Source: Thiocapsa marina 5811
GTDB taxonomy: Bacteria > Pseudomonadota > Gammaproteobacteria > Chromatiales > Chromatiaceae
Reading direction: 5' to 3'
DNA: 64,000 nt
Assembly (NCBI RefSeq): GCF_000223985.1
Contig: NZ_AFWV01000002.1
Span: forward strand, 1 to 64,000
Shown: one piece after another, positions 1 to 12,236 of the stretch
Layout of the letters: each line of letters begins with the position of its first letter
How positions within the stretch are numbered: position 1 is the stretch's first letter
Made by a program: the position numbers and the translations under genes
Notes under the pieces: generated by a model
Told to the model about the DNA's origin: nothing
The model's database searches: none
The model's input: the letters and a program-made list of their open reading frames with translations, nothing else

Positions 1-162
1 CAGACGGGACTGAGCGTGACCGCGCGTATTCTCGATGCGACCTACGAGATCGGCCGCACGTGCTCCGATACCTTCCGCGACGTCAAGGATCGCTTCATTC
101 GCCATGATCGCGTGAACGGACAATGGAACTACCTCGTCGATCCGAATGGGTTCGCTTATTAA
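1..162 (+). CDS. C-terminal end of an unidentified protein (partial)
   Basis: An open frame runs from the window edge to a TAA at 160-162 and gives the last 53 residues of a protein. The tail contains ATYEIGRT and ends NGFAY. I do not recognise the family. The frame has no stop and codon use matches the neighbouring genes, so it is probably the true end of a gene that starts outside the window. Confidence 0.5.
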   Translation, partial: QTGLSVTARILDATYEIGRTCSDTFRDVKDRFIRHDRVNGQWNYLVDPNGFAY

Positions 163-237
163 AATGTTTAACTTGTTTTTGAACCGTTACCCAGTCAGTC
201 CACCAGCGTCGGTGCATGGCTCGGTGGACTGCGCTGC

Positions 238-291
238 GCTTGTCCACCCTACAGGGCTTGTCCACCCTACAGCGCTTGTCCACACTGGCCG
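238..291. repeat. Three tandem 18-bp units in the ndvB upstream region
   Basis: Three consecutive 18-nt units start GCTTGTCCAC at 238, 256 and 274; the first two are nearly identical and the third has diverged. They lie in the roughly 200-bp gap between the first gene and the glucan synthase gene, where I see no other feature. Confidence 0.6.
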
Positions 292-378
292 GTTGGAAGA
301 ACAGGCCGTCGAGCGTTACCTTCGTCCGCACAGGATGGCATCTCCACATCGGAGATCGGACGTTTGAAGGAGAGTCAT

Positions 379-3300
379 TTGGCGATTCGCGACACCCTGA
401 TCCAGTTCAGGAGATGGCTTCCCGGTAAAGGTTCGATCAAGGCGTCTATCGGCGACGAGCCGCCGTTGCGTTCGGAGCTTTTCAGCGCCGTTCAGATGGA
501 AGAGCACGGCAAGCGCCTCGCCGATGCGCATACCTTGATGCCTGGTCATCCACCGGACCGTCTGCTCGCGCGCCTGACCGAGAACGAAACCATCCTGATC
601 GGTGTCTGCCGCTTGCTCATGGCCGCCGTCACGGAGAACCGCCGGATCGCGCCGGCCGGTGAATGGTTGCTCGACAACTTCTATTTGATCGAAGATCAGA
701 TCCGCACCGCCAAGCGACATCTCCCCAAGGGCTACAGCCGCCAACTGCCACGTCTGCTTCACGGGCCATCCGCCGGACGACCGCGCGTCTATGACCTCGC
801 GCTCGAGATCATCGCCCATGGCGATGGCCGGGTAGACCCCGAGAACCTCAACCGTTTCGTCGCGGCCTATCAAGCGGTCACCACCCTCCGACTGGGCGAA
901 TTGTGGGCCATCCCGATCATGTTGCGACTGGCTCTGATCGAGAATCTGCGCCGTGTCGCGGTCCTCATCGCCGCCAGCCGAACCGACCAGAACCTGGCCG
1001 ATGCCTGGGCCGATCGGATGATGGCGATGGTCGAGCAGGATCCGAAAAATCTGATCCTGGTGATCGCCGACATGGCGCGCTCGAACCCGCCTCTGTCGAG
1101 CGCCTTTGTCGCGGAGTTGGCGCGCCGACTGCAGGGGCAGAGCTCCGCCTTGGCCCTGCCGCTGACATGGATCGAGCAGCAGCTCGCCGAGTCGGGTCTG
1201 AGGATCGAGCAGTTGGTGCAGTCGGAGAACCAGCAACAGGCCGCCGACCAGGTCTCCATCGGCAACAGCATCGGCAGTTTGCGTTTCCTCGGGGCGACGG
1301 ATTGGCGCGAGTTCGTGGAAACCATGAGCCTGGTCGAGCAGACCTTACGCGGGGATCCGGGCGGGATTTACGGCCGGATGGACTTTGCCACACGCGATCG
1401 TTACCGGCACGTCGTGGAGAAGGTCGCGAAGAACAGCGCCCTGTCCGAGGCGGAGGTGGCTCTCCAGGCGGTCGAGCTGGCAAGCGAAGGCGCGGTCGCG
1501 AACGATGGCGCCGAGCGTGCGGCGCACGTCGGGTTCTATCTGATCGATCGCGGATTGCCGCGGCTGGAGCGCCGGACGCGTGCCTGCCTCTGCACACTGG
1601 AATCGCTGCAACGGCGGGGTCGGCGGTTTCCCTTGTTCCTCTATTTGGGTGCGATCTTCCTGTTGACGGCGCTCTTTACCGGAGGGCTGCTGGCACTCTC
1701 CGACAGCCCGCCGGGTTGGCTGCTCCTGCTCCTGGCGGTGCCTGTCGTGCTGGGCACCAGTCAGCTCGGTGTGGCGTTGGTGAATTGGCTGGCCACCTTG
1801 CTCGCGACACCCTATCCGCTGCCGCGCCTGGATTTTTCACTCGGCATTCCGTCGGAATCGCGCACCCTGGTCGTCACCCCGACCATGCTCACCGGCGCGG
1901 CGGGCATCGAGGCGCTGCTCGAAGGGCTGGAAGTGCGCTTCCTGGCCAATCGGGACGACAGCCTGCACTTTGGACTCTTAACCGATTTTCGCGATGCGCC
2001 GGAGCAGACGCAGCCCGAAGACGAGACGCTCGTCCGGCTGGCTGCCGAAGGGATCGAGGCCCTGAACGCGAAATACCCGCGCGACGGTGGCGATGGCTTT
2101 TTCCTCTTCCACCGCCCGCGCCGCTGGAATCCGCAAGAGCGGATCTGGATGGGTTACGAGCGCAAACGCGGCAAGCTCGCCGATTTGAACGCGCTGTTGC
2201 GCGGCGGGGCCACCGATCGCTTCGCAACCATCGTGGGCAGGACGAGGATCCTGCCGAGCGTGCGTTACGTCATTACCCTGGACACCGACACACAACTCCC
2301 GCGCGATGCCGCACGGGAGTTGGTCGGAACCCTGGCACACCCGCTCAATCGGGCACGCTACGACCCCGACCGGCAGGTGGTCTCCGAGGGCTACGGCATT
2401 CTGCAGCCGCGCGTGGCCGTCAGTCTGCCCGGTGCCAATCGGTCGCGGTATGCGCGGCTGTACGGGGAGGACGCCGGCATCGATCCCTATACCCACGCCG
2501 TCTCCGATGTCTACCAGGATTGGTTCCATGAAGGCTCCTTCATCGGCAAGGGCATCTACGATGTCGATGTCTTCGAGCAGGCGCTGACGGCACGTTTCCC
2601 CGAGAATCGCATCCTCAGCCATGATCTGCTGGAGGGCTGCCATGCACGCTCGGGATTGGTCTCGGATGTACAGTTGTACGAAGACTATCCGGCCTGTTAC
2701 AGCGCGGACGTAAGCCGCCGCTACCGCTGGATTCGCGGCGACTGGCAAATCGCGCGCTGGCTCTCGCCGCGCGTTCCCGGTCTCGACGGACGACTGCGGC
2801 GCAACCCGCTCTCGGCGCTGTCGCGCTGGAAGCTGGCCGATAATCTGCGGCGTAGTCTCGTGCCGGCGGCACTGACGCTGCTGTTCGTGCTGGGCTGGAC
2901 GCTCACGGAGTCCCCGGGGCTCTGGACCCTGGCCGTGCTCGGCATCTCCCTCATCCCCTCGTTGCTCACCGCGCTCCTGAACGGCCTGCAAAAGCCGGGC
3001 GACGTACGCTGGCCCGATCACCTTGCCGCCGCGCTCCGCACGGTGCGCCGGCAGTTGGCGCAGGCACTTTTCACCGTCGCCTGTCTGCCTTACGAGGGCT
3101 ACTTCAGCCTGGATGCCATGGTCCGCACGCTTTGGCGGATGCGGGTCAGCCATCGACGGCTGCTCGAATGGACCTCCTCGGGCGATCTGGATCGCTCGCG
3201 CCGGGATATCGTCGCCTTTCACAGGAGGATGTGGATCGCCCCCGTGTTGGCCATGATCACCACGTCGGCGCTGGCCTGGCTCGACCCCGCCGTGCTGATC

Positions 3301-6300
3301 GTCGCGGGGCCGATCCTGTTGCTCTGGCTGGCCGCGCCCGCCATCGCCTGGTGGATGAGCCGCCCCTTGACGCTCCGCGAGGCCCGTCTGACGGCCGAGC
3401 AAGTGCGCTTTCTCCGCACCCTGTCCCGCAAGACCTGGGCCTTCTTCGAGCGGTTCGTCGGGCCGGAGGACCATTGGCTGCCGCCGGACAACTATCAGGA
3501 ACATCCCGTGGCCGTGGTCGCGCATCGCACCTCGCCGACCAACATGGGACTGTCGCTGCTCGCGAATCTGGCCGCTTATGACTTCGGCTATCTGCCGGCG
3601 ACCGGACTGATCGAGCGCACAACCCGCGCCTTGGGCACGATGGCCGGCATGGAGCGCTATCGCCGCCATTTCTTCAATTGGTACGACACCCAGACACTCA
3701 AGCCGCTCGCCCCGCTCTATATCTCGTCGGTAGACAGCGGCAACCTGGCAGGTCATCTGCTGACCTTGCAGCCGGGTCTCATTGCGCTGATCGACGCGCC
3801 CGTCCTCAACCCGCGCTGGCTGGACGGGATCGAGGACAGCTTCGCGATTCTGACGGACGCGCTCGATGCCGGTCCCGAGCCGCATCGAGACGGCGTTGCG
3901 CCGGAAGCGCTCACGCCATTGCGGCAGATCCTGGAGTCGGCCTCGCAGTCGCCGCCCGCCACGCTGGAGACCGCATGTCGGTGTCTCGAGTCACTGGCAA
4001 CGGCGGCGGAGGCCGCGGCGTCGGCGTTGGATGCGCACACCACGGGTGATGCGAACGCATGGGCAGGGGCCTTGACCCGCCAATGCCGCGCCGTCCTGGA
4101 TGATCTGCTGTTGCTCGTGCCCTCGCTGGCGGCCCCGGTTGCGACTCCGGTTCCGGTCGGCGCGGAAGGCTCGTACCAGCTGTCCCTGACGCTGCGCCAG
4201 CTCGCCGGGCTCGAGGCGGACCGCAACGCCGGCGGGGCCGCCCGCGAGCGAATCGGCCGGCTCGAGCACCTTGCCCTGCAAGCCGGCGAGCTGGCCCAAG
4301 CGGACTACGACTTTCTGTACGACCCGTCGCGTCATCTGTTGGCGATCGGCTTCAACGTGGGCGAGCGGAGACAGGATGCGAGCTTCTACGACCTGCTGGC
4401 CTCGGAGGCGCGGCTGGGCAGTTTCGTGGCGATTGCGCAGGGCGATCTGCCGCAGGAGAGCTGGTTTGCGCTGGGGCGCCTGCTGACCGTCGCCGCCGGC
4501 GAGTCCACACTCCTGTCGTGGAGCGGCTCCATGTTCGAGTACCTCATGCCCTTGCTGGTGATGCCGACCTACGACAATACCCTGCTCGACCAGACCTATC
4601 GGACGGCGGTAGCTCGGCAGATCGAGTACGGGAAACTGCGCGGCGTGCCCTGGGGGGTGTCCGAATCCGGTTACAACACCGTCGATCTGCATCTGAACTA
4701 TCAGTACCGCGCATTCGGCGTGCCCGGTTTGGGGCTGAAACGCTGGCTGGCCGAGGATCTGGTGATTGCGCCCTACGCCTCCGCGCTCGCGCTGATGGTG
4801 GCACCCGAGGCGGCGTGCCGGAATCTCCAGCGGCTCGGTGCGAGCGGATTCGAAGGCCGTTACGGCTTTTACGAGGCGATCGACTACACGCCGTCCCGTC
4901 TGCCCCGCGGGCAAACGAGCGCGGTGGTGCGCTCCTTCATGGCCCATCACCAAGGCATGAGTTTCCTGTCGCTGGCGTACTTGCTCCTGGACCGTCCGAT
5001 GCAGCGGCGCTTTATGGCGGCACCGATGTTTCAGGCGACCGCGCTGCTGCTGCAGGAGCGCATCCCCAAGACACCCTCGTTCTACCTGCACGCGACCGGC
5101 GAGCCCACCGACATCCGCACCACCTCCAGCGCTCAGGAGGCGGAGATGCGCGTGTTCACCACTCCCGACACGCCCATCCCCGAGGTGAAGCTGTTGTCGA
5201 ACAGCCGCTACCATGTGATGGTGACCAACGCGGGCGGCGGCTACAGTCGCTGGAAGGATCTGGCCGTCACCCGCTGGCACGAAGACACCACCCGCGACCA
5301 CTGGGGCACCTTCTGCTACGTGCGCGACCTGGCGAGCGGCGACTTCTGGTCGACCGCCTATCAGCCGACGCTCAAACAGCCGGACAGCTACGAGGCCATC
5401 TTCTCGGAGGGTCGCGCCGAGTTTCGTCGCCGCGATCGGGGGATCGAGTCCTATACCGAGATCGCCGTCTCGCCGGAAGACGATATCGAGCTGCACCGGG
5501 TGCGCCTGACCAATCGCTCGCGCAGCCGTCGGGTCATCGAGATCACCAGCTACGCCGAGGTCGTCCTCGCCCCGCCCGCCGCGGATGCGTCGCATCCGGC
5601 CTTCAGCAACCTCTTCGTGCAGACCGAGCTGCTCGACCCGCAACGGGCGATCCTCTGCACCCGCCGGCCGCGCTCGCGCGAGGAGTCGTCGCCCTGGATG
5701 TTCCACCTGATGGTGGTCCGCGGGGCCGAGTGCGGCACACCGTCCTACGAGACGGACCGGATGCGCTTTATCGGGCGCGACCGCAGCGTCGCCGATCCGC
5801 AGGCGATGCACGGGTACGAGACCCTGTCGGGCAGCGCCGGCTCGGTGCTCGATCCCGTCGTCGTCATCCGCTACGCCATGACGCTGGATCCGGATCAATC
5901 CGCCACCATCGATCGGGTCACCGGCATCGGCGACAGCCGCGAGATCGCCGTGAGCCTGGTCGAGAAATACCGGGATCAGCGACTTGCCGATCGCGTCTTC
6001 GATCTGGCCTGGACCCACAGCCAGGTGGTCCTGCGCCAGATCAACGCCAGCCAGTCCGACGTACCGCTCTATGGACGCCTGGCCAGCTCGATCCTCTACG
6101 CCAATGCCTCGCTGCGCGCCGAGCCGAGCGTGCTTGCTCAGAATCGGCGCGGACAATCCGGGCTCTGGAGCCATGCGGTGTCCGGCGACGTGCCGATGGT
6201 GCTGGTGCAGATCGGCGACCCGGAGAATATCGAGCTGGTCCATCAGCTGGTCCAGGCGCATGCCTATTGGCGCCTGAAGGGATTGACGGTGGATCTGGTG

Positions 6301-9057
6301 ATCTGGAACGAGGATCGCGCCGGTTACCGCCAGCAGCTCCAGGATCAGATCCTGGGGCTGATCGCCGCGGGCGCCGAGGCGCACGTGATCGATCGGCCCG
6401 GCGGCATCTTCGTCCGTCCGGCGGATCAGATCTCCAACGAGGATCGCATCCTCTTCCAGACCGTGGCACGGGTCATCCTCAGCGATTCACGGGGCACCCT
6501 GGTCGAACAGCTCGGTCGGCGTGCTCCGCCGCAAGCGCCTGTCCCGCCCTTACGCCCGACCCGCGGCCGTTTCGCCGAATGGAGTCCCGGGATCGAGCCC
6601 GAATCGGCCGGAGATGCGAAGCAGGACGGGCGCCAGCCGCTCCTCTTCGACAACGGCCTGGGCGGCTTCACCCCCGACGGGCGCGAGTACATCATCACGA
6701 CCCTGCCCGGCCGAACGACGCCTGCACCCTGGGTCAACGTCCTGGCGAATGCGCACCTCGGGACGGTCGTCTCGGCGAGCGGCATGGCCTACACCTGGAG
6801 CGAGAACGCCCACGCCTTCCGCCTCACGCCCTGGCACAACGACCCGGTCGGCGATGCGAGCGGCGAGGCCTTCTATCTGCGCGACGAGGAGAGCGGTCAC
6901 CTGTGGTCGCCCACGCCGCTGCCCGCGGGCGGTGCGTCGGAATACGTCAGCCGGCACGGCTTCGGCTACAGCGTCTTCGAGCACACCGAGGAGGGCATCG
7001 CCTCCGAGTTGTGGGTCTATGTCGCGGTGGACGCACCCATCAAGTTCTCGGTGCTCAAGCTGTGCAATCGCTCGAATCAGCCGCGCCGGCTCTCCGCGAC
7101 CGGCTATGTGGAGTGGGTGCTCGGGGATCTGCGGCCCAAGTCGACCCTGCATGTCATCACCGAGATCGATCCGATCAGCGGCGCGCTCTTCGCACGCAAC
7201 CCCTACAACACCGAGTTCGCCGATCACCTCGCTTTTTTCGACGTGGACGGTCCGACCCGGACCGTCAGCGGCGATCGGACTGAATTCATCGGGCGCAACG
7301 GGACACTCGGCGCGCCGGCCGCGCTGACACGGTCGCGGCTTTCCGGGAAGGTTGGTGCAGCGCTGGATGCCTGCGCCGCACTCCAAGTCAGCGTCGATTT
7401 GGCCCCCGGGCAGACCCATGAGATCGTCTTCCGGCTAGGCGTGGTCGGTCGGCGCGGTGCCGACGATGCCGGTGCACTGGTGCATCGCTACCGCGGGGCA
7501 TCCGCCGCCCGCTCTGCCCTGGAGGCGATACACGGGCACTGGACGCACACCCTGGGCGCTGTCCAGGTGGAGACGCCGGACGCCGCGCTCGATGTCCTGG
7601 CCAACGGCTGGCTCCTCTATCAAACCCTGGCCTGTCGCTTATGGGCGCGCAGCGGTTACTACCAGTCGGGCGGGGCCTTCGGGTTCCGCGACCAGTTGCA
7701 GGACGCGATGGCGCTCGTCCATGCCGAGCCGTCACTGCTTCGCGAGCACCTGCTGCTCTGCGCCGGGCGCCAGTTTCCCGAAGGCGATGTCCAGCACTGG
7801 TGGCATCCACCCTCCGGCCGCGGGGTGCGCACCCGGTGCTCCGACGATTATCTCTGGCTCCCGCTGGCGACCTGCCGCTATGTGCTGGCCACCGGGGATA
7901 CCGAGGTGCTGGATGAAACGACCCGGTTCCTGGAGGGTCGTCTGGTCAGCGGGGAGGACGACTCCTATTACGATCTCCCCGGACAGTCCGAGGACTCGGC
8001 GAGTCTCTACCAGCACTGCGTGCGCGCCATACTGCACGGTCTGCGGTTCGGCGAGCATGGACTGCCGCTGATGGGATCCGGCGACTGGAACGACGGCATG
8101 AACCTGGTCGGGATCCAGGGCCGGGGCGAGAGCATCTGGCTGGGCTGGTTCCTCTACGAGGTGCTCACACAGTTCAGCGCGGTGGCGCGATTGCAGGGCG
8201 ACGAGCCCTTCGTCGAGCGTTGCCTGACGGAGGCCGCCCGGTTGCGCGGCAACATCGAGGCGCATGGTTGGGATGGCGGCTGGTATCGGCGTGCCTATTT
8301 CGATGACGGCACCCCGTTGGGCTCGGCGAGTCAGGAGGAATGCCGGATCGATTCCATCGCCCAAAGCTGGTCGGTGCTGTCCGGCGCCGGCGATCCGGAG
8401 CGTGCATGCACGGGGATGGCGGCGCTGGATGCACACCTGGTGCGCCGCGACGCCGGGTTGATCCAACTGCTGGCCCCGCCCTTCGATACCTCCGATCTGA
8501 ATCCGGGCTATATCAAGGGATACGTGCCCGGCGTGCGCGAGAACGGCGGGCAATACACCCATGCCGCCATCTGGGCGACGATGGCGTTTGCGCGCCTGGG
8601 GGATTCGGCGCGGGCCTGGGAACTCTTCGGCATGATCAACCCGGTCAACCACGGGCGCTCGGCCGAGGACATCGCGATCTATAAGGTCGAGCCCTACGTC
8701 GTCGCGGCCGATGTCTATGGCGTGTCACCGCATGTCGGGCGCGGTGGCTGGAGCTGGTATACCGGCTCGGCGAGCTGGATGTATCGGCTGATCCTGGAGT
8801 CTCTGCTGGGGCTGCGGCTCGAGGTCGATACCCTGGATGTCGCGCCCTGTCTGCCCGTCGGGTGGAACGGGTTTACGCTGCGTTACCGGTATCGGGAGAC
8901 GCTCTACCACATCGCCGTGACGCGAAGCGGCGATGGCGAGGGCGGGACGCGGATCAGGCTCGATGGTGTCGAGCAGGACGCGCCGACGATTCCGCTCTTG
9001 GACGACCGGCGGGAGCATCGGGTCGAGGTGGTCGTTCAGGGTGATCGGTCGGGGTAA
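379..9057 (+). CDS. ndvB: Cyclic beta-1,2-glucan synthase (NdvB type, GT84 plus GH94)
   Basis: This giant inner-membrane enzyme (about 2,890 residues, near the 2,800-2,900 of rhizobial NdvB and Brucella Cgs) polymerises UDP-glucose into beta-1,2-glucan and cyclises it into periplasmic osmoregulatory glucans. A hydrophobic block at residues 420-470 precedes the glycosyltransferase domain, which has the [13 protein letters not shown] motif near residue 640. Further membrane segments lie at about 830-875 and 955-995. A glycoamylase-like domain follows at about 1425-1540, including SESGYNTVD. The C-terminal half is GH94 phosphorylase-like, with [10 protein letters not shown] near residue 2575, and acts in chain-length control. 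I chose TTG at 379 because AAGGAG lies 6 nt upstream; a TTG at 364 is also in frame but would place that motif inside the gene. It appears monocistronic. Confidence 0.93.
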   Translation: MAIRDTLIQFRRWLPGKGSIKASIGDEPPLRSELFSAVQMEEHGKRLADAHTLMPGHPPDRLLARLTENETILIGVCRLLMAAVTENRRIAPAGEWLLDNFYLIEDQIRTAKRHLPKGYSRQLPRLLHGPSAGRPRVYDLALEIIAHGDGRVDPENLNRFVAAYQAVTTLRLGELWAIPIMLRLALIENLRRVAVLIAASRTDQNLADAWADRMMAMVEQDPKNLILVIADMARSNPPLSSAFVAELARRLQGQSSALALPLTWIEQQLAESGLRIEQLVQSENQQQAADQVSIGNSIGSLRFLGATDWREFVETMSLVEQTLRGDPGGIYGRMDFATRDRYRHVVEKVAKNSALSEAEVALQAVELASEGAVANDGAERAAHVGFYLIDRGLPRLERRTRACLCTLESLQRRGRRFPLFLYLGAIFLLTALFTGGLLALSDSPPGWLLLLLAVPVVLGTSQLGVALVNWLATLLATPYPLPRLDFSLGIPSESRTLVVTPTMLTGAAGIEALLEGLEVRFLANRDDSLHFGLLTDFRDAPEQTQPEDETLVRLAAEGIEALNAKYPRDGGDGFFLFHRPRRWNPQERIWMGYERKRGKLADLNALLRGGATDRFATIVGRTRILPSVRYVITLDTDTQLPRDAARELVGTLAHPLNRARYDPDRQVVSEGYGILQPRVAVSLPGANRSRYARLYGEDAGIDPYTHAVSDVYQDWFHEGSFIGKGIYDVDVFEQALTARFPENRILSHDLLEGCHARSGLVSDVQLYEDYPACYSADVSRRYRWIRGDWQIARWLSPRVPGLDGRLRRNPLSALSRWKLADNLRRSLVPAALTLLFVLGWTLTESPGLWTLAVLGISLIPSLLTALLNGLQKPGDVRWPDHLAAALRTVRRQLAQALFTVACLPYEGYFSLDAMVRTLWRMRVSHRRLLEWTSSGDLDRSRRDIVAFHRRMWIAPVLAMITTSALAWLDPAVLIVAGPILLLWLAAPAIAWWMSRPLTLREARLTAEQVRFLRTLSRKTWAFFERFVGPEDHWLPPDNYQEHPVAVVAHRTSPTNMGLSLLANLAAYDFGYLPATGLIERTTRALGTMAGMERYRRHFFNWYDTQTLKPLAPLYISSVDSGNLAGHLLTLQPGLIALIDAPVLNPRWLDGIEDSFAILTDALDAGPEPHRDGVAPEALTPLRQILESASQSPPATLETACRCLESLATAAEAAASALDAHTTGDANAWAGALTRQCRAVLDDLLLLVPSLAAPVATPVPVGAEGSYQLSLTLRQLAGLEADRNAGGAARERIGRLEHLALQAGELAQADYDFLYDPSRHLLAIGFNVGERRQDASFYDLLASEARLGSFVAIAQGDLPQESWFALGRLLTVAAGESTLLSWSGSMFEYLMPLLVMPTYDNTLLDQTYRTAVARQIEYGKLRGVPWGVSESGYNTVDLHLNYQYRAFGVPGLGLKRWLAEDLVIAPYASALALMVAPEAACRNLQRLGASGFEGRYGFYEAIDYTPSRLPRGQTSAVVRSFMAHHQGMSFLSLAYLLLDRPMQRRFMAAPMFQATALLLQERIPKTPSFYLHATGEPTDIRTTSSAQEAEMRVFTTPDTPIPEVKLLSNSRYHVMVTNAGGGYSRWKDLAVTRWHEDTTRDHWGTFCYVRDLASGDFWSTAYQPTLKQPDSYEAIFSEGRAEFRRRDRGIESYTEIAVSPEDDIELHRVRLTNRSRSRRVIEITSYAEVVLAPPAADASHPAFSNLFVQTELLDPQRAILCTRRPRSREESSPWMFHLMVVRGAECGTPSYETDRMRFIGRDRSVADPQAMHGYETLSGSAGSVLDPVVVIRYAMTLDPDQSATIDRVTGIGDSREIAVSLVEKYRDQRLADRVFDLAWTHSQVVLRQINASQSDVPLYGRLASSILYANASLRAEPSVLAQNRRGQSGLWSHAVSGDVPMVLVQIGDPENIELVHQLVQAHAYWRLKGLTVDLVIWNEDRAGYRQQLQDQILGLIAAGAEAHVIDRPGGIFVRPADQISNEDRILFQTVARVILSDSRGTLVEQLGRRAPPQAPVPPLRPTRGRFAEWSPGIEPESAGDAKQDGRQPLLFDNGLGGFTPDGREYIITTLPGRTTPAPWVNVLANAHLGTVVSASGMAYTWSENAHAFRLTPWHNDPVGDASGEAFYLRDEESGHLWSPTPLPAGGASEYVSRHGFGYSVFEHTEEGIASELWVYVAVDAPIKFSVLKLCNRSNQPRRLSATGYVEWVLGDLRPKSTLHVITEIDPISGALFARNPYNTEFADHLAFFDVDGPTRTVSGDRTEFIGRNGTLGAPAALTRSRLSGKVGAALDACAALQVSVDLAPGQTHEIVFRLGVVGRRGADDAGALVHRYRGASAARSALEAIHGHWTHTLGAVQVETPDAALDVLANGWLLYQTLACRLWARSGYYQSGGAFGFRDQLQDAMALVHAEPSLLREHLLLCAGRQFPEGDVQHWWHPPSGRGVRTRCSDDYLWLPLATCRYVLATGDTEVLDETTRFLEGRLVSGEDDSYYDLPGQSEDSASLYQHCVRAILHGLRFGEHGLPLMGSGDWNDGMNLVGIQGRGESIWLGWFLYEVLTQFSAVARLQGDEPFVERCLTEAARLRGNIEAHGWDGGWYRRAYFDDGTPLGSASQEECRIDSIAQSWSVLSGAGDPERACTGMAALDAHLVRRDAGLIQLLAPPFDTSDLNPGYIKGYVPGVRENGGQYTHAAIWATMAFARLGDSARAWELFGMINPVNHGRSAEDIAIYKVEPYVVAADVYGVSPHVGRGGWSWYTGSASWMYRLILESLLGLRLEVDTLDVAPCLPVGWNGFTLRYRYRETLYHIAVTRSGDGEGGTRIRLDGVEQDAPTIPLLDDRREHRVEVVVQGDRSG

Positions 9058-9074
9058 GCGAGCCTCGCCCTGTT

Positions 9075-9201
9075 CCGAGGACTCTTCCTCTTTGCCGATG
9101 TTGGACTGCCGGCTCTTGGCGAATCCATAGACGAAGAAGGCGCGATGCGCCTGGCGGTAGAGGATCAGAGTCCGATAGCCACCCGAGCGACCTTGCCCCA
9201 C
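9075..9201 (-). pseudogene. RelE/HigB-family toxin fragment
   Basis: About 42 residues including GGYRTLILYR and AFFVYGFAKS match the central core of the RelE-like toxin family that includes HigB-type addiction toxins. The usual C-terminal part is replaced by frame that runs into the antisense of the glucan synthase gene. The N-terminal part is missing, and a permease fragment lies immediately beyond it. No antitoxin gene is adjacent. I read it as a dead remnant. Confidence 0.55.
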
Positions 9202-9206
9202 GCGAG

Positions 9207-9400
9207 AGCATGCCTTCGCTGGTGCAGGACGTGATGCTGGCCGCGCCGACCACGCACTTCGTCACCGCCGCCCGGGCCATCCTCTATCGCGGCGCCGGCC
9301 TCGACGTGGTCTGGCCGCCGTTCCTCGCGCTCGCAGCCATCGGCGCGGTGTTCTTCGGCATCGCGCTGACCCACTTTCGCCGGACCATCAGCGCGATGGC
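9207..9400 (+). pseudogene. C-terminal fragment of an ABC-2 type permease (YhhJ-like)
   Basis: About 64 residues, including MLAAPTTHFVTAARAILYRG followed by one hydrophobic helix and FRRTISAMA, resemble the C-terminus of YhhJ/YbhR-type ABC-2 permeases. The rest of the permease and its ATPase are absent. The fragment ends where the convergent hsdM stop codon lies (9400-9402), so 9400 looks like a recombination junction. Confidence 0.6.
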
Positions 9401-11379
9401 TAGACTGCCGAGGGCTCATCGTCCTCCTGAAGACGTCCGGCGGCCGTTTCCAGCAGCGCCGAGAGTCTGACCAATGCCTCGGACACGATGCGCCCCTGCG
9501 CCTCGATATGGCCAACGATCTCTTGCGGGGAGCGGGTATCCGTCTCCGCCACCGCCGTCGGGTTGACGGCCTTCAGATCGAACACGGCCGCATCGATGTC
9601 AGCCGCCTTGGTTTCCAACTCGCGCGCGGCTTTGCCTTGTTCCAGAATCCGCGTCGTCAGCGCCGACAGCTCGGCATCGCTGGCCTTGTCTTTTTTCAGA
9701 CGCTTGAGCTGCTCCTTCAGATCCACCACGGCCGCTTTGATCTGAGCGGCCTCATGGAGCAGGGGTTGCATCTCGGCGCGGGCCTTGGCGCGACGCGCGG
9801 CGAAATCCACCGTCCAGGAGTAGCGGCTGTCGCCCTCGGGCTTACCGCGCGCTTCCAGCAGACGGGCATAGCTGGGAAAAGGCTTGCCCGCGTTGGCCTC
9901 GTCGGCCTGCCAGTCGGCGGTGAGGAGGGCGGGCAAGTGCGCGTCGGCCAGCACCGCGCCGTCCGAGTCGAATCCGAAGTGCGCCAGCGTCAGCGGGGTT
10001 TTCTTGCCGACCTTCACGGATGAGAGGTCGTAGTACCAGATTTTCTTGGTCTTTCGGCCCTTGGTGAAGAACAGCAGATTGGTTTTCACGCCCGCGCCAG
10101 CCGTGGAGAACACGCCACCGGGCAGGCTGAGGATGGCCCACAGATCGCACTCGTCCACCAGCTTGCGCTTGGTCTCGACAAAGGCGCTCTCGTTGGTGCG
10201 AAACAGCAAGCCCTCGTCCAGCACGATGGCGCAGGTACCCGCGGGCGCCAGCTCGCTCAGGATGTCCTGCACGAACAGCACCTGGGTGGCGCTGGTTTCA
10301 TAGGCGAAGTTTTTCTGCGCGTCACGGCCTTCCTTGCCGCCGAAGGGCGGGTTGGTGAGGATCACGTCGAAGGTCTTGGGCGCCTGGTCGAACAGTGCCG
10401 CATAAGTGGCGCGGCGGGTCAGCGCGTTGCCATGCCAGAGATTCGGCTGGTCGATGCCGTGCAGCACCAGGTTCGCCAGCGCGATCGGGAACACCAGGTT
10501 CTCCTTTTCGCGGCCGAAAAAGGTGTCGTGCTTGAGCGTATCGATGTCGGTGCTGGTGGCGCTTGGACCCAACTGGCGGGCGATGTGCTCATAGGCGATC
10601 GCCAGAAAACCGCCGGTGCCGCAGCAGGGGTCATACACCGTCTGACCCAGTTGCGGATTGACCGTATGCACCATGGCGCGGATCACCTCGCGCGGGGTGA
10701 AGAACTGGCCGCCATCGGAGTTCTTCTCGCCCATCTTCAACAACAGGTCTTCATACACCTGCGACAGGGTGAAGAAATGCCGGTCGTCCACGTGGTCGAT
10801 GTGGATCTGATGCACCTTGTCCAGGATGTCGCGCAGATTGGCCTCGCTATCGACGCGCACCTTGTCCACCGCCGTCATGGTGCGGCCCATGATGCGCTGC
10901 TTGCGGCTGGCCGCCGGGTTGGGCAGGCCGGTGCGGGTGTCGATGTCGAGACTGTGGAGATGCGGCAGCAGTTCCTGGTTGATGAACTCGAACAACTGGC
11001 CGTCGCCCGCCGCGAACAGTTCCTGACGCTTCCAGCCGCAAGGTTTGCCCTCGGGTGTTTGCGGGTGCCCAGGCTTGTCGGAATAGGGAGCCGCCCAGTC
11101 CTGCCAACGGTAAGGGCTGCGCAGCGCGGGCGAGAAATGGGCGCCCACGGCTTCGGCCCTTTCCCGCGCCCTGGCTTCCTGGGCGTCCAGAATGCGCAGA
11201 AACAGAATCCAGGTCAGCTCCGGCACATACTGCAAGGCGCTGGCACAGTTGGAGCGGCGCATCACATCGCAGATGCTTTTGACGAAGGCCGAGAGGGATT
11301 GGGTCGAGGCGATGGCTTTCGGTGTTTTGGCCGGGCGTGGAGATGCCATGCCGGCGGCGTTATTCTTGGGGCGAGGCAT
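9400..11379 (-). CDS. hsdM: Type I restriction-modification DNA methyltransferase subunit (HsdM)
   Basis: This N6-adenine methyltransferase of 659 residues has an N-terminal HsdM helical bundle, SAM-binding motif I as DPCCGTGGF near residue 250, and catalytic motif IV as NPPFGG near residue 345. The C-terminus is rich in charged residues and probably coiled-coil. Its ATG overlaps the stop of dinD in a TAATG arrangement, so the two are probably co-translated. No hsdS or hsdR is visible: downstream there are only gene fragments, upstream dinD and fic. The methylase looks full length, but without a specificity subunit in the window it is an orphan. Confidence 0.9.
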   Translation of the reverse strand: MPRPKNNAAGMASPRPAKTPKAIASTQSLSAFVKSICDVMRRSNCASALQYVPELTWILFLRILDAQEARARERAEAVGAHFSPALRSPYRWQDWAAPYSDKPGHPQTPEGKPCGWKRQELFAAGDGQLFEFINQELLPHLHSLDIDTRTGLPNPAASRKQRIMGRTMTAVDKVRVDSEANLRDILDKVHQIHIDHVDDRHFFTLSQVYEDLLLKMGEKNSDGGQFFTPREVIRAMVHTVNPQLGQTVYDPCCGTGGFLAIAYEHIARQLGPSATSTDIDTLKHDTFFGREKENLVFPIALANLVLHGIDQPNLWHGNALTRRATYAALFDQAPKTFDVILTNPPFGGKEGRDAQKNFAYETSATQVLFVQDILSELAPAGTCAIVLDEGLLFRTNESAFVETKRKLVDECDLWAILSLPGGVFSTAGAGVKTNLLFFTKGRKTKKIWYYDLSSVKVGKKTPLTLAHFGFDSDGAVLADAHLPALLTADWQADEANAGKPFPSYARLLEARGKPEGDSRYSWTVDFAARRAKARAEMQPLLHEAAQIKAAVVDLKEQLKRLKKDKASDAELSALTTRILEQGKAARELETKAADIDAAVFDLKAVNPTAVAETDTRSPQEIVGHIEAQGRIVSEALVRLSALLETAAGRLQEDDEPSAV

Positions 11380-12236
11380 TAACGGGGTTCCTTCGGAGGC
11401 TTGTCCAGCTTTTTCTTCGCGGATTCGATCTGCTGAATGCTGTGGTCGGGTTTGGGCAGATTCTCGGGCATGGTGCCGCCCAGCTCGCTAATGGTCTGGC
11501 GCACCTTGCGGCCGACAGCGAAGTGAGTCCTGTTGGCTTGATGCTTTCCCTGTACCTGATCGCGCCGCAGCTTCTCCTCGGTTTGCGTGGCGCGGAACAG
11601 ATTGGCCGCCAGCTCGGTGCTGCCCATGTGGTCAAGGATTTTCTGGCTTTTTTTCAACCCTTTGCGTGCGTGGATGTCTTTGTTGCCCAAGCCGCCGTAC
11701 AAGCCTTTGTAACCATGATCCTGGAAGATGGCGTAGTCGAGACTGGTTTCCACGCCGGCATCCTTGGCGGCTGCGGCCAAATGCTTGTTGTGCGTGGCTA
11801 GCTCGTTGCGGATAGCGAGGCGTTTGTCGTCTTCGCTGAGTTGCGCAAATTTAACGTCGTCGGCCAGCTCCTGGCGTCGCGTCTGCATGGCGAAGTAGGT
11901 TTGGCCGTTGGCGATCACCGGCTTGCTGGGATCGCCGTTTTGCACGATCAGGTAGCAGGCGTAGCGGGACAGACGAAAATCTTCTACCTGGCGTTTGGCG
12001 CCTGATCCGATATCGACCATTGTGAGGACATCCTCAATATGGTCTGCAACAGCCTGGCCACTGTTGCGGCAAGCGTCTTTTGCACGCTCGATAACCGGTA
12101 CAAAGTGGCGATATTGTGAATAGTCCAGAACATTCGCCAGTTGGCGAGCCAGCCAAAATTCATTGTCGTCGGCATCCACATGGCGGATGCCTTCGAAGGT
12201 GGCGTGGTGCTGCTGGGCGATGCGCTTATCAGTCAT
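11379..12236 (-). CDS. dinD: DNA damage-inducible protein D (DinD)
   Basis: This 285-residue protein is close in length to E. coli DinD (about 275), an SOS-induced inhibitor of RecA filaments. It has the N-terminal BRO/KilA-like segment (FWLARQLANVLDY), a central NKDIHARKGL and a lysine-rich C-terminus. I chose ATG 12236 because AAGGAAG lies 6 nt upstream; ATG 12242 has no room for a ribosome site. It heads a two-gene unit with hsdM. dinD genes are often carried inside type I restriction loci, so the pairing supports shared transfer. I see no clear LexA box upstream. Confidence 0.88.
   Translation of the reverse strand: MTDKRIAQQHHATFEGIRHVDADDNEFWLARQLANVLDYSQYRHFVPVIERAKDACRNSGQAVADHIEDVLTMVDIGSGAKRQVEDFRLSRYACYLIVQNGDPSKPVIANGQTYFAMQTRRQELADDVKFAQLSEDDKRLAIRNELATHNKHLAAAAKDAGVETSLDYAIFQDHGYKGLYGGLGNKDIHARKGLKKSQKILDHMGSTELAANLFRATQTEEKLRRDQVQGKHQANRTHFAVGRKVRQTISELGGTMPENLPKPDHSIQQIESAKKKLDKPPKEPR

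Noticed and set aside
1978-3885. Long open frames antisense to the glucan synthase gene, including a 635-codon one
   Set aside because: They arise from high-GC codon bias opposite a strongly supported gene and their translations are low-complexity without domains.
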